Below are positions 10,101-15,781 of a DNA stretch of 16,389 nucleotides, piece by piece. The stretch comes from an uncultured Collinsella sp. GTDB taxonomy: Bacteria; Actinomycetota; Coriobacteriia; Coriobacteriales; Coriobacteriaceae. Position numbers and translations under genes: made by a program. Location of the stretch: assembly GCA_934643435.1 (NCBI GenBank), contig CAKUCJ010000005.1, positions 1-16,389 of the forward strand. Reading direction: 5' to 3'. Below the pieces are notes generated by a model. The model ran no database searches, had not been told where the DNA came from, and worked only from the letters and a program-made list of their open reading frames with translations. Every line of letters starts with the position of its first letter. Positions within the stretch are counted from its first letter, which is position 1.

Positions 10101-13100
10101 ACGTCGGGCGCTCCCGCCGGCTCGCGTGCTTACCTTGGCGGCAGTAACACTACCGGGTCGTATAAATTCGGCAACCAGCAATATGGCAAGGTTCGCAATG
10201 CAAGCTATGAATATGTTGGAAATCCGGAGAGTGCTGAGGGCGACTTTGCCGATGCGAAAAAAGATGACTTGAGGAGTCCCGGCATCCAGGCGGATGGGTC
10301 GGCTGTTAACTCCCCCTATCTGGTAAGGAAATACGCAACGTGGCAGACGGGCTACATCTGTGCGGCTCAGGTGTCTGGCATGAATCTGCAGTTTGCGAAA
10401 ACAGAATTTGTTATGACTGATTACGGTTCGGGCTTTACGGGGCTCTCGGGACGCTACTACTCAAATGCATGCATCTCGGCTTCCGGAGCCGATCGCGATC
10501 GCATCGTGCCGCTCATCGCATGCATCAACGGCAACGGCGCAACGATTAAGGTCGGTAGCAGAAAAGACAGTAAGGTATATGGGGTTACGGAGTACATCGA
10601 CGACGATTATAAGGTTGCCGGCGTAGGCGCCTTGTTTAGTACGGTTTCGTTTACCTCAAACAACGTTTCGGGCAACACCGCCGATGACATGGTCAAAGAT
10701 CTAAGCTTCGATGACTGCGACGTTGAATTGACTATCAAAGATAAGTCCGGAAATGTCATCGACTGGCAAAACAATTCGAACGATGACGGCTGGAAAGCCA
10801 GAGGTGAGGTTGGCGTTGGCCTGCTGGCGGGCGTGACGGCATACAATGACGGCAGAGTTTCTGGCATTTACCGCAAGGTGACCATGGAAGACTGCAAAGT
10901 TGCCGGCGCCAAAAACGTCGGTGGCCTATTGGGTAGTTCCGGATATTGCAGCAGGGGTAAGGCGACCACCTCGATATCGGAGATAATTGAGAAGAGCGGG
11001 GCGGCATCTCCGGTCAAACTGTACGACTGCTCTTATAGCGGTATGGAAGTTATCGGTGGGTGCAATGTTGGTGGATATGTTGGAAAAGTCGGCGAAAGTT
11101 CGTCTTGCGGTGTTTGGAAGACGCAAGCAGATCAAAAGGCGATCGCTTCTGAATCTAGCGTAAAGGCGACGGGTCCGGGCGATACGGGCGTTTGCGTCGG
11201 TGGTGTGTTCGGATGGACCCAGTGCAGTATATCGGTTAATACGAGGTTGGGAACGAACGCGGTTGAAACGACCGGTGTGGCGAAAATTTCTAACGTTACC
11301 GTTGAATCCCCCATTTCGAACTTAGGGAAGCTGCCGGGTGCCGGTGGTTTTATTGGCAGAGCTGATTACGGTAAAAACTCGATATATAACCTGGCAATAT
11401 CCGCAACCGAAGGTGCGCGCTACATCGGCAACGTTGTCGACAATAGCGGCAATCTCAACAACATCGGTGGCTGCATTGGTTTCATAATTAGTAAAAACAG
11501 CTCCTATTGGTTCGACAACTGCACCTTCAGTGGGCTGCATATTGCAGCTGGGGGTAAGTGGACAGGCGGCCTTATAGGTAACTTTACAAGTGATTTCGAT
11601 ATTACCTGCAACGCTATTACTGTTGATGGTCTTAAGCTGGATAGCCAGTTTGCTGGCGGCCTTTTCGGTAAGGTGGACAGAGTCATCAATGTGAACATCA
11701 CGAATTCCAAGGTCGCTTCCAACACATTCCGGCAGGCCGATTCTGGTGGTATCTCGGGAGAGAGTAGGGGCAAGTACTATCTCGCCAACGTGCTGCTCGA
11801 TGGCAATACGTTCAATAATAAAGATCAGCAAGGCATTCTGGTTGGCAGTGTCGATGTGAGCAAGCTGGATGGCTACGAGCTATGTGCCGCTGGTTTGTCT
11901 GTAAAGCTCGCCGAGGGTCAAACGAACGCGGCAATGCCTGCGTTGATCCGTGCAAGCGACAGTAGCAAGATCGGCGAAGTCAAAAATAAGTCGTATGTCG
12001 CGTTTGGTGACTACAATGACATGCTTACGGTGCCGACTGACGGCAAGACTCTATACGGTGCTGATTCGGCAGACAGCACGACGGCCGCCGTTGCTCCATA
12101 TGTGACTACGAGCCCAGTCCCGGAGAACGCTCTTTCGGTCAAGACTGCCGCTGATGAAACCGGACAGACGCGTTATCTCTTTGGCGACGGTGTCAACGTT
12201 TATGGTGCATCGACTATTAAGACCGATGCGGAGAAAGGCGGTAGCAAACACTACGTCTACACCAACTTCGATGGAGACAATCACTGGAACTACTCGCCTT
12301 CCAGTGCTGGCGAGTTCAATGAAAACAATGACACGGATGCCACAAAGACGGATGCCAACCCCTACGTCCTTGTCCTTTCGGGTAATGACTCGGATACCGT
12401 TAAGGACTATCTCAATATTGTTACCAACGGTGGCTATTCGGATGCGCTGCGCCTGAATGCAGACGGATCGCATGTCTCGGCAACAGTCGACGTATTCCAA
12501 CTCAAAAACGGTGCCTTTGTAAAACAAGCCGATGTCACTGACAAGGCGCTCGACGTTAAAGGCAGCGGTTCGTCTCTGTCGATTAGCGCTAACTCTAACT
12601 GGGACAACGGCAAGGGTCGCTTCAACCTGCTTACCGTCACCTTTACCGAGGCTGGCCAGAGCTACAGGGTCATGGTGCCCATCATCGTCAAGCGTGTGCT
12701 CGAGATCAACTTTACGGCAACGTATTCCGAGGGGTCTAACTTCAATAGCGACGACTACCGCACCAAGTACGACAAGCACGTGCTCATTAGCAGCGGCGAG
12801 ACCATGACGGGCTATCTTACCTGGACGTATAACAAGGCGTATGACCAGGAGACGGAGTATGGCTGGAACACGCACTTGGCAAGTGGTGGCGATATGAGGC
12901 CGCTCAACAAGTGCATCGTGTTTGGCGGAGAAAGGGGGGCGTTGCCCGCGGGCACACAGCTGACGCTCGTGGACACGGCGCACAATAACAAGGAATATCA
13001 CTATACGGTGCCCCAGGGCGGAACTGCCGCATCGGTCGCACTGACCGACTTTGAGGACTCAACCGGAAGTCACTATGCGGAGCAGTGGCTCAGCGAGACC

Positions 13101-14729
13101 ATGGGTGTGACGGCGAAAGAAGCGGATGGCGGCGCATGGGTTAAGCTGACCGATGCGGAGAAGGACAAGAAGACCGAAGCTGAGCTGGTTGGTATTGCTG
13201 GCGTGAAAATCGGCAACGACTATTACCGCCTAAAGACTGATTCGGATGAAGAGGGCCCGTTCTACAACCTGACTGTTCCCGCGAAGGGGTCTAACGAGCA
13301 GCCCAAGAGCGAGAGCTTCTATCTCGTTGTTCGCACGCCTAAGAACTCTACTTCCGTCAACGGATATACCGGTACGTCGGTTACGACAAACGTGAACACG
13401 CATATCAACTATGTGCTTCGCAAGGGCGAGGCGAAGGACCCGCAGCAGAACACCGCCTCTACTTATAGTGTGGCCACGAACTTCCAGCACAATTTGGTGG
13501 ACAAAGCTTTGGTGGACAACAAAACGAGTATCAAGCAGATGACCATGAGCGGAACGACCTACTCGCTTGATATAGACGTGAGCGACACCATTACATTTGG
13601 CGAGCAGGAGTACACGAGCTCCGACGCGCTGTACTACCAGCTTGATTCCTCGCTCGTGAACTACGAGGGCGGTAATGCCGCAGGCGCGCATGGCTATCCG
13701 ACCGGAACCCAGGGCACGTATTCGTTCTATGTGACAGTGGGGGGCAAGTACTATGCTCCGTATGTCTTAACTGAGAGCGGTAAGACTGTCTGGAAGTGGA
13801 AGGAGACCACCGCTGCGGATCCTTGCGCTACTACTGCCACATGGACTGCGGATGGCGGGGACATGAAATTGACGCTGGCCGACGTGCGCGATACGACCAG
13901 TGTGCCTATCGACCTTTCCGATATTCGCGAGATCGCCAAGGAGCATGGCAACGCGTTCACTATCAATATGAAGGCGAGACTTACCATGACGGAGCTCGCG
14001 TGCCAGGCAGGTATTATCGCTTCGCAGAATAACGGCAACGATAAGTACACGAAGCCCAACTACCGTGCGTACCTCTCTACGCATGCCGAAACGCTCAGCA
14101 CCAGCAGCAACTCGGCATATAACGATGGCGGCGCTGGTTACTACCGCACGAACGTTGGTTCCTCGACTATTGCGCTCGAGGCTTCCAAGAGGTCGCAGCT
14201 GGGCATCAACATCGATGACCTCAAGTCCGCCGACGGCGAGATCGCGCTGGTGGGAACGTATGATTTCTCCAAGCTCGTGGGCGCCGAGGCAATGATTTCC
14301 AGTGCTACCAAGGTGACGTACACGCTCACACTGCAGCGTCGCAGCGAAACCGATGGCTCGTATGTGGACGTAACTGATGACATTTCCAAATACGTAAGAG
14401 TGACGGATAGTAGGCAAGCCGCGGTTAAAGCTGAGGGCAATGCGATTACCTTCACTGATGTGAAGAAGGATGATGCGTTTGGAACGCAGAGCGGCGACAC
14501 TACGTTTAGCCTGCTCTTTATCGTTGAGGTGAACACGAATGTTGAAAAGGCCAAACAGACATATGCCAACTACCGCCTGGTGCTTACGGCTCAGATGTCC
14601 GGCGGTGGTGTCAACGACATGCCGGTCAACGTCAGCAACCTCGCTGACTATGCGAACTCTGACTACGTGACGTACACGTTAGCGCGCATCAACACCGAGG
14701 GCATCCCCCACGAGACCCAGGCCAACTAA
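4140..14729 (+). CDS. Giant secreted GLUG-like beta-helix repeat protein, 3529 residues (operon gene 4)
   Basis: ATG 4140 follows a GAGGTAGGA ribosome site. Residues 1-29 form a Sec signal peptide (MRTAKR, a hydrophobic core, then VFA-QE cleavage). Residues 60-143 are an acidic A/D/T/G low-complexity linker. From about 146 to 2560 come five similar blocks. Each opens with a short helix-like TxEEL/TxxDFAxLA segment or a remnant of it, continues with a GFG...PFxG-type strand cap, then has many GLUG-like turns (GGLIGK, GGVIGY, VGGYVG, AGGLFG). This is the pattern expected of right-handed beta-helix adhesins and surface proteins. Residues 2560-3529 are beta-rich, with MVPIIVKRVLEINF near 2850 and a final YANYRLVLTAQM segment. 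No LPXTG, C-terminal helix or cell-wall-binding repeats are visible, so retention may depend on the three membrane proteins encoded upstream. Adhesion or matrix binding is inferred, not shown. A terminator follows at once. Confidence 0.85.
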   Translation: MRTAKRITTACLTAIMIFQALAPSTEVFAQELDAVMEASVSAARAAGNTARSVQDAVATALEDADQATSDDAATTPGADAGTAEGGNGSTNAGEAQDSTTDGAANGDASTEGDTSQGDTTADDNAADEEQADGADADAAAQADVTYKYNTVEELKKAGVANVTEVDDKVTKIEFSTNADLIKISNTNPAVYQEAVIAKSGSTGASFDVTKKDGDLEFQGFGSSDAPFKGSLDLAGVALAVNRTLFNNIELSDANKNVAVTWKGTDAQQPIVAAKVAGNNRELDANVTVATDSAELKSPLLGEVTGAMSLKATYSVQSGGELKVAIEASSGNVGLLVNTLAESASLTIGGLGGTSFADSTIKTTAEGCNAGALIGECASGSTVAIGQKIDLSAFSVIGKAASGGLIGKAISLTLKIADGVAFKPARNVGDTSSACSGGVIGDVSFVQGFIVKPNMFDLGDGVTLGATQRAGALFGVADISTGDIVVKGGTYKSKLASGADGSTSGSYGGLIGKVLATAKGEDESLRALVVQKDPDQQDTDKNKCTIEFNLASGLSDAGGVVGYVGDSADPNSQPVAVVLNGVKVTCKGDASARTGAGKLGGAVGVVDTRNVLDVRDFTLTSENSIGKAQSNRAAGIAGSAWNAVIKFGGITDLSGASFAENGTTGQLVFENNNALIFAAGNGSDGKLTDDGATGWTFKRSNTASKTDDIATYGEVIRLGNDFIKLDADTHKLTLPNSLTLTNDAYVLTSVDDFAKLAITWQTNGFYPMVAGVSDNNLNGLQFSTITVNGKIDLAGTGLTGFTQDRASDSQIFSGTLNGIGTINLAVGEPYGVRDNNKASDGNGKVYRHGRLGLFAAVNGATAFNATIAGSMKFDNQSNVDAGALAGVKVGGDTSLTSATFSAEIEYESTNGNNYIHVGSVFGSMSGAGSLKIGSRKSLSVIKANIVSNARERGTTCVGGVIGYVAGDSVPSADGKTVEVDGLAISGSIAVKNGSVKTYAGGLIGQIAQGGFDGNSGAKQVAITKLDFANFSLATAGVNASNSAGLLGYSWAGTEVTLGDDSVNKNDSSYAITTSGSSVSSATATEFGGLVYAASGHWVINNYALNLSGLTLSAPNADKFGMLVCRAGSYVLSAGDSLAGLYLENRAPWATAYKVNRDNDAIKTQATTFDEWVADGCKPGQSVDDCTVNGVVSLHTQEEKLHMTDDGTDAGGRRNSYENRTAYGMKHQANGSVRYYYNLDRAVACAKQLGDKKNAKDQWIGTPEQLLVWSVSWYAPRAVRPYVWRETDGALLCWGTGRIGSMGGNASLDMTGYSYYPVELTNNNPYVYYATIKFCFGDINKKESGNKQNSQPSQHMNMHAGLFSSYSGPNKVTIRSVALQGTVGSAGGGTGALISKSVKGTSATAKVEIKDLTLDGIKVDGAEDAAYAPLLINQLSSKTDLTVKGGYKVDGKPTTGAVQGITVKSGSYKAGEKAATSLFGNLGDEKAEMVTANFQDITVPSSKTDGIFTHASLLESFAYDGTKSGSSASYIFYSKKHKEEDSSFTYFEPTYGAEIDTKGNDSEYEGQQRWYNDKKGYMTDDNLVTDGSIKANEDDPQFANKYLPYVYKSKEGTGEHAHDTYHEIKVNQRVSNLLTGCGTYGDPYALTNAAEIVTVANYINGKESAADGWQIAVIDNQENLCTRRHDGSKINELIYEYKRSQGSWVCITDSSKTLSNDTMHSYIQSAYYSIEPADSETETLNYIELDGNSFKGFGNKENPFRGVIVGNLKQNLNKATLKIVKKTRTISGLIPYSYGCVVKNLNVEYSGSGATGSNDISYTESSDGIPASFFGGICGCILGGDNIIDGVAVSSNGFTVAGGGTKPHLVPVGGYVGAIAGGGVIFRHMSGTSWRAGTKEKFKSAGEGGGNFQLYDNPYVGRVIDGYAFSEGCTVDNGDANYKINELNGLNTGDTRCITTDDAATTTVHNAQGLLVLSAIISSGAASGSANASTSGAPAGSRAYLGGSNTTGSYKFGNQQYGKVRNASYEYVGNPESAEGDFADAKKDDLRSPGIQADGSAVNSPYLVRKYATWQTGYICAAQVSGMNLQFAKTEFVMTDYGSGFTGLSGRYYSNACISASGADRDRIVPLIACINGNGATIKVGSRKDSKVYGVTEYIDDDYKVAGVGALFSTVSFTSNNVSGNTADDMVKDLSFDDCDVELTIKDKSGNVIDWQNNSNDDGWKARGEVGVGLLAGVTAYNDGRVSGIYRKVTMEDCKVAGAKNVGGLLGSSGYCSRGKATTSISEIIEKSGAASPVKLYDCSYSGMEVIGGCNVGGYVGKVGESSSCGVWKTQADQKAIASESSVKATGPGDTGVCVGGVFGWTQCSISVNTRLGTNAVETTGVAKISNVTVESPISNLGKLPGAGGFIGRADYGKNSIYNLAISATEGARYIGNVVDNSGNLNNIGGCIGFIISKNSSYWFDNCTFSGLHIAAGGKWTGGLIGNFTSDFDITCNAITVDGLKLDSQFAGGLFGKVDRVINVNITNSKVASNTFRQADSGGISGESRGKYYLANVLLDGNTFNNKDQQGILVGSVDVSKLDGYELCAAGLSVKLAEGQTNAAMPALIRASDSSKIGEVKNKSYVAFGDYNDMLTVPTDGKTLYGADSADSTTAAVAPYVTTSPVPENALSVKTAADETGQTRYLFGDGVNVYGASTIKTDAEKGGSKHYVYTNFDGDNHWNYSPSSAGEFNENNDTDATKTDANPYVLVLSGNDSDTVKDYLNIVTNGGYSDALRLNADGSHVSATVDVFQLKNGAFVKQADVTDKALDVKGSGSSLSISANSNWDNGKGRFNLLTVTFTEAGQSYRVMVPIIVKRVLEINFTATYSEGSNFNSDDYRTKYDKHVLISSGETMTGYLTWTYNKAYDQETEYGWNTHLASGGDMRPLNKCIVFGGERGALPAGTQLTLVDTAHNNKEYHYTVPQGGTAASVALTDFEDSTGSHYAEQWLSETMGVTAKEADGGAWVKLTDAEKDKKTEAELVGIAGVKIGNDYYRLKTDSDEEGPFYNLTVPAKGSNEQPKSESFYLVVRTPKNSTSVNGYTGTSVTTNVNTHINYVLRKGEAKDPQQNTASTYSVATNFQHNLVDKALVDNKTSIKQMTMSGTTYSLDIDVSDTITFGEQEYTSSDALYYQLDSSLVNYEGGNAAGAHGYPTGTQGTYSFYVTVGGKYYAPYVLTESGKTVWKWKETTAADPCATTATWTADGGDMKLTLADVRDTTSVPIDLSDIREIAKEHGNAFTINMKARLTMTELACQAGIIASQNNGNDKYTKPNYRAYLSTHAETLSTSSNSAYNDGGAGYYRTNVGSSTIALEASKRSQLGINIDDLKSADGEIALVGTYDFSKLVGAEAMISSATKVTYTLTLQRRSETDGSYVDVTDDISKYVRVTDSRQAAVKAEGNAITFTDVKKDDAFGTQSGDTTFSLLFIVEVNTNVEKAKQTYANYRLVLTAQMSGGGVNDMPVNVSNLADYANSDYVTYTLARINTEGIPHETQAN
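5236..11763 (+). repeat. Degenerate GLUG-like beta-helix repeat array within the giant protein
   Basis: About twenty turns with the core pattern hydrophobic/small-G-G/A-hydrophobic-hydrophobic-G are visible, spaced roughly 30-80 residues apart. Examples are GALIGEC (near residue 369), GGLIGKA, GGVIGDV, GGVVGYV, GGVIGYVAGD, GGLIGQI, VGGYVGAI, VGGLLGSS, VGGVFGW, GGFIGRA, GGCIGF, GGLIGNF and GGLFGKV. The repeats are protein-level only; the DNA copies have diverged and no long exact nucleotide repeats are apparent. GLUG repeats are known from bacterial surface and protease-type proteins and are thought to stack as beta-helix rungs. Confidence 0.7.
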
Positions 14730-14738
14730 TCCCATGAA

Positions 14739-14770
14739 GGGGCGGCAACCATCCAGTTGCCGCCCTTTTT
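14739..14770 (+). terminator. Intrinsic terminator of the surface-protein operon
   Basis: A perfect 10-bp stem, GGGCGGCAAC (14740-14749) with GTTGCCGCCC (14756-14765), surrounds a 6-base loop. It is followed by TTTTT at 14766-14770. It begins ten bases after the TAA of the giant gene and is a textbook rho-independent terminator. Confidence 0.9.
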
Positions 14771-14792
14771 CTTGCTCTCGACTTAACTTCCC

Positions 14793-14849
14793 AACTTTCC
14801 ACTTAACTTAACACCTGAGGTGGAAAGCTGGAAAGTAAGTGGAAAGCTG
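14793..14849. repeat. Imperfect hairpin with repeated GTGGAAAGCTG words
   Basis: CAACTTTCCACTTAACT-type sequence at 14793-14808 is nearly the reverse complement of 14834-14849 (one bulge and one mismatch). Between them CACCT-G-AGGTG (14812-14822) is a short palindrome. The right side carries GTGGAAAGCTG twice, at 14820-14830 and 14839-14849 (19-base period). The left arm holds the same word inverted with one change. So one short word occurs three times in about 60 bases in both orientations. Confidence 0.6.
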
Positions 14850-14939
14850 ACGCGTTGGACAAGGAGCGGCAAGGGGTTAATAATTGCGCAAATCATGCCG
14901 AGTCAAACAAAAAGAAACCAATCTGGTTGGTATACCTTC

Positions 14940-14965
14940 GCTAACTAGCTTTGAGCTAACTAGCT
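14940..14965. repeat. Tandem direct repeat GCTAACTAGCT x2
   Basis: GCTAACTAGCT occurs at 14940-14950 and again at 14955-14965, separated by TTGA (15-base period). Each copy is itself nearly palindromic. Paired sites about one and a half helical turns apart could be an operator for the HTH gene downstream, or a target-site scar. Seen directly; the role is not shown. Confidence 0.5.
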
Positions 14966-15062
14966 GCGCAAATAAAAGTTAAAGAAGTGTCGCAAATTAA
15001 TGACAAATGTCCAGATACCGCTGTTGCGATTTTCAATTATCTGTTACGCGCAAACAGCAAAA

Positions 15063-15071
15063 TGCTACTAT
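15063..15071 (+). promoter_or_regulatory. Possible extended -10 promoter of the HTH gene
   Basis: TGC-TACTAT (15063-15071) matches an extended -10 box. A weak TTACGC at 15044-15049 lies 16 bases upstream. Transcription would start near 15078, about 40-48 bases before the start codon. Confidence 0.4.
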
Positions 15072-15124
15072 CTAACATGCACGTAAGAAAACAGTTTAAC
15101 GTTTAAGGCTAAGAAGTGGCAGGT

Positions 15125-15520
15125 ATGTCAGAAGCAACTAGGACTCGTACGCATGCGCCCGAGGTTAGGCAGCGCGCCGTCGAGATCCTCCAAGAGGGGG
15201 TTGGCCATCGCGCCCTCGCCGCGGAGCTTGGCATTCCCCAGGCCACGGCCCGTCAGTGGGCCCGCGCATATGCCGTGGGCGGCGCCGAGGCCGTACTCAA
15301 CGCAGGCACTCGTCATCACACGTATTCGTACGAGGTTAAGCTTGCCGTGGTTAAGGACCGCCTGGAAAACGGCCTGACGGTGCGCGAGGCTATGGTCAAG
15401 CATAAGATCCCCAGCGAGTCTTCGGTTAAGGCTTGGTGCCGCCAGTATCGCGACGGCGGCGAGGCCGCGCTGGTCGATAAGCCGCGCGGACGCAAGCCGC
15501 GCGCCAAGAAAGCGGAATAA
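15125..15520 (+). CDS. Two-unit helix-turn-helix protein, IS150/IS3 OrfA (InsJ)-like, without OrfB
   Basis: 131 residues from ATG 15125; GTG 15116 in the same frame would add three residues and has a comparable weak ribosome site (AAGG), so the start is uncertain. Two HTH units are visible. The first has EVRQRAVEIL then HRALAAELGIPQATARQWARAY. The second has YEVKLAVVKDRLENGLTVREA then IPSESSVKAWCRQYRDGG, followed by a basic tail (KPRGRKPRAKK). The repeated GxxAVL/GxxALV after each helix pair is typical of InsJ-type OrfA proteins, which bind IS ends and normally frameshift into an OrfB with a DDE integrase domain. Here a TAA and a terminator follow, no OrfB is seen, and there are no obvious IS ends. 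It is therefore an IS remnant or a domesticated DNA-binding protein. Confidence 0.75.
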   Translation: MSEATRTRTHAPEVRQRAVEILQEGVGHRALAAELGIPQATARQWARAYAVGGAEAVLNAGTRHHTYSYEVKLAVVKDRLENGLTVREAMVKHKIPSESSVKAWCRQYRDGGEAALVDKPRGRKPRAKKAE

Positions 15521-15527
15521 CGAAAAC

Positions 15528-15551
15528 GTGCGCCTGCGGGGCGCATTTTTT
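15528..15551 (+). terminator. Intrinsic terminator after the HTH gene
   Basis: TGCGCC (15529-15534) pairs with GGCGCA (15540-15545) around a 5-base loop, and six T follow at 15546-15551. It lies just eight bases past the TAA, so the HTH gene appears to be a single-gene transcript. Confidence 0.8.
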
Positions 15552-15593
15552 CTATCGCGAGGCTCCTTTAAGGGTTCCTCCGGACGGGATAAA

Positions 15594-15630
15594 GCGGCCG
15601 CACAGTATGGCGCGGGTCCCGCGCGGCCGC
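15594..15630. repeat. GC-rich palindrome cluster
   Basis: GCGGCCGC occurs at 15594-15601 and 15623-15630, and between and overlapping them GCGCGGG-T-CCCGCGC (15610-15624) is an inverted repeat. The cluster sits in the 230-base spacer before the membrane-subunit gene. No T run follows. It may be a structural or protein-binding site, or simply GC-rich spacer. Confidence 0.4.
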
Positions 15631-15729
15631 GGCAAAGACACGCCATCTTGCTCCCATGCGGACAGCCCCCTTACCCTGCACGTTCAAAGCTCCGCGGTTG
15701 ACCGAAAACCCGCCATCAGGTGCCCGCAT

Positions 15730-15757
15730 TTGCGCTATAACGTAATGCTGGTATAGC
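15730..15757 (+). promoter_or_regulatory. Promoter of the NuoL/EchA-like gene with overlapping inverted repeat
   Basis: TTGCGC (15730-15735) and TATAGC (15752-15757), spaced 16 bases, form a plausible -35/-10 pair. TGG before the -10 gives an extended box. An inverted repeat CGCTATA (15733-15739) / TATAGCG (15752-15758) covers both elements and could be a repressor or activator site. Transcription would start near 15764, leaving a short leader. Confidence 0.5.
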
Positions 15758-15781
15758 GTTTTTGCATGGGGGAGTGATGGT

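Larger units (their letters stand above)
14771..15115. other. Gene-free repeat-rich spacer between the operon and the HTH gene
   Basis: I find no supportable coding sequence in these 345 bases. They are AT-richer than the flanking genes. The stretch holds an imperfect hairpin at 14793-14849, a doubled GTGGAAAGCTG, a doubled GCTAACTAGCT and a doubled TGCGCAAAT (14885-14893 and 14965-14973). It also holds a small inverted repeat AACCA-ATC-TGGTT (14916-14928) and a likely promoter at 15063-15071. The density of repeats suggests protein binding sites or the remains of a mobile element. Confidence 0.6.

Noticed and set aside
12051..13001. 316-residue open frame on the minus strand
   Set aside because: It lies inside the giant gene, whose protein pattern continues without a break. 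No ribosome site or recognisable family is seen.
4140..14729. CRISPR array or DNA-level tandem repeats in the repetitive gene
   Set aside because: Repetition is visible only in the protein. The nucleotide copies have no constant repeat or spacer length.
15116..15551. A complete IS150/IS3 insertion sequence
   Set aside because: There is no OrfB/DDE frame, no frameshift signal at the end, and a terminator directly after the stop. No matching terminal inverted repeats were found.
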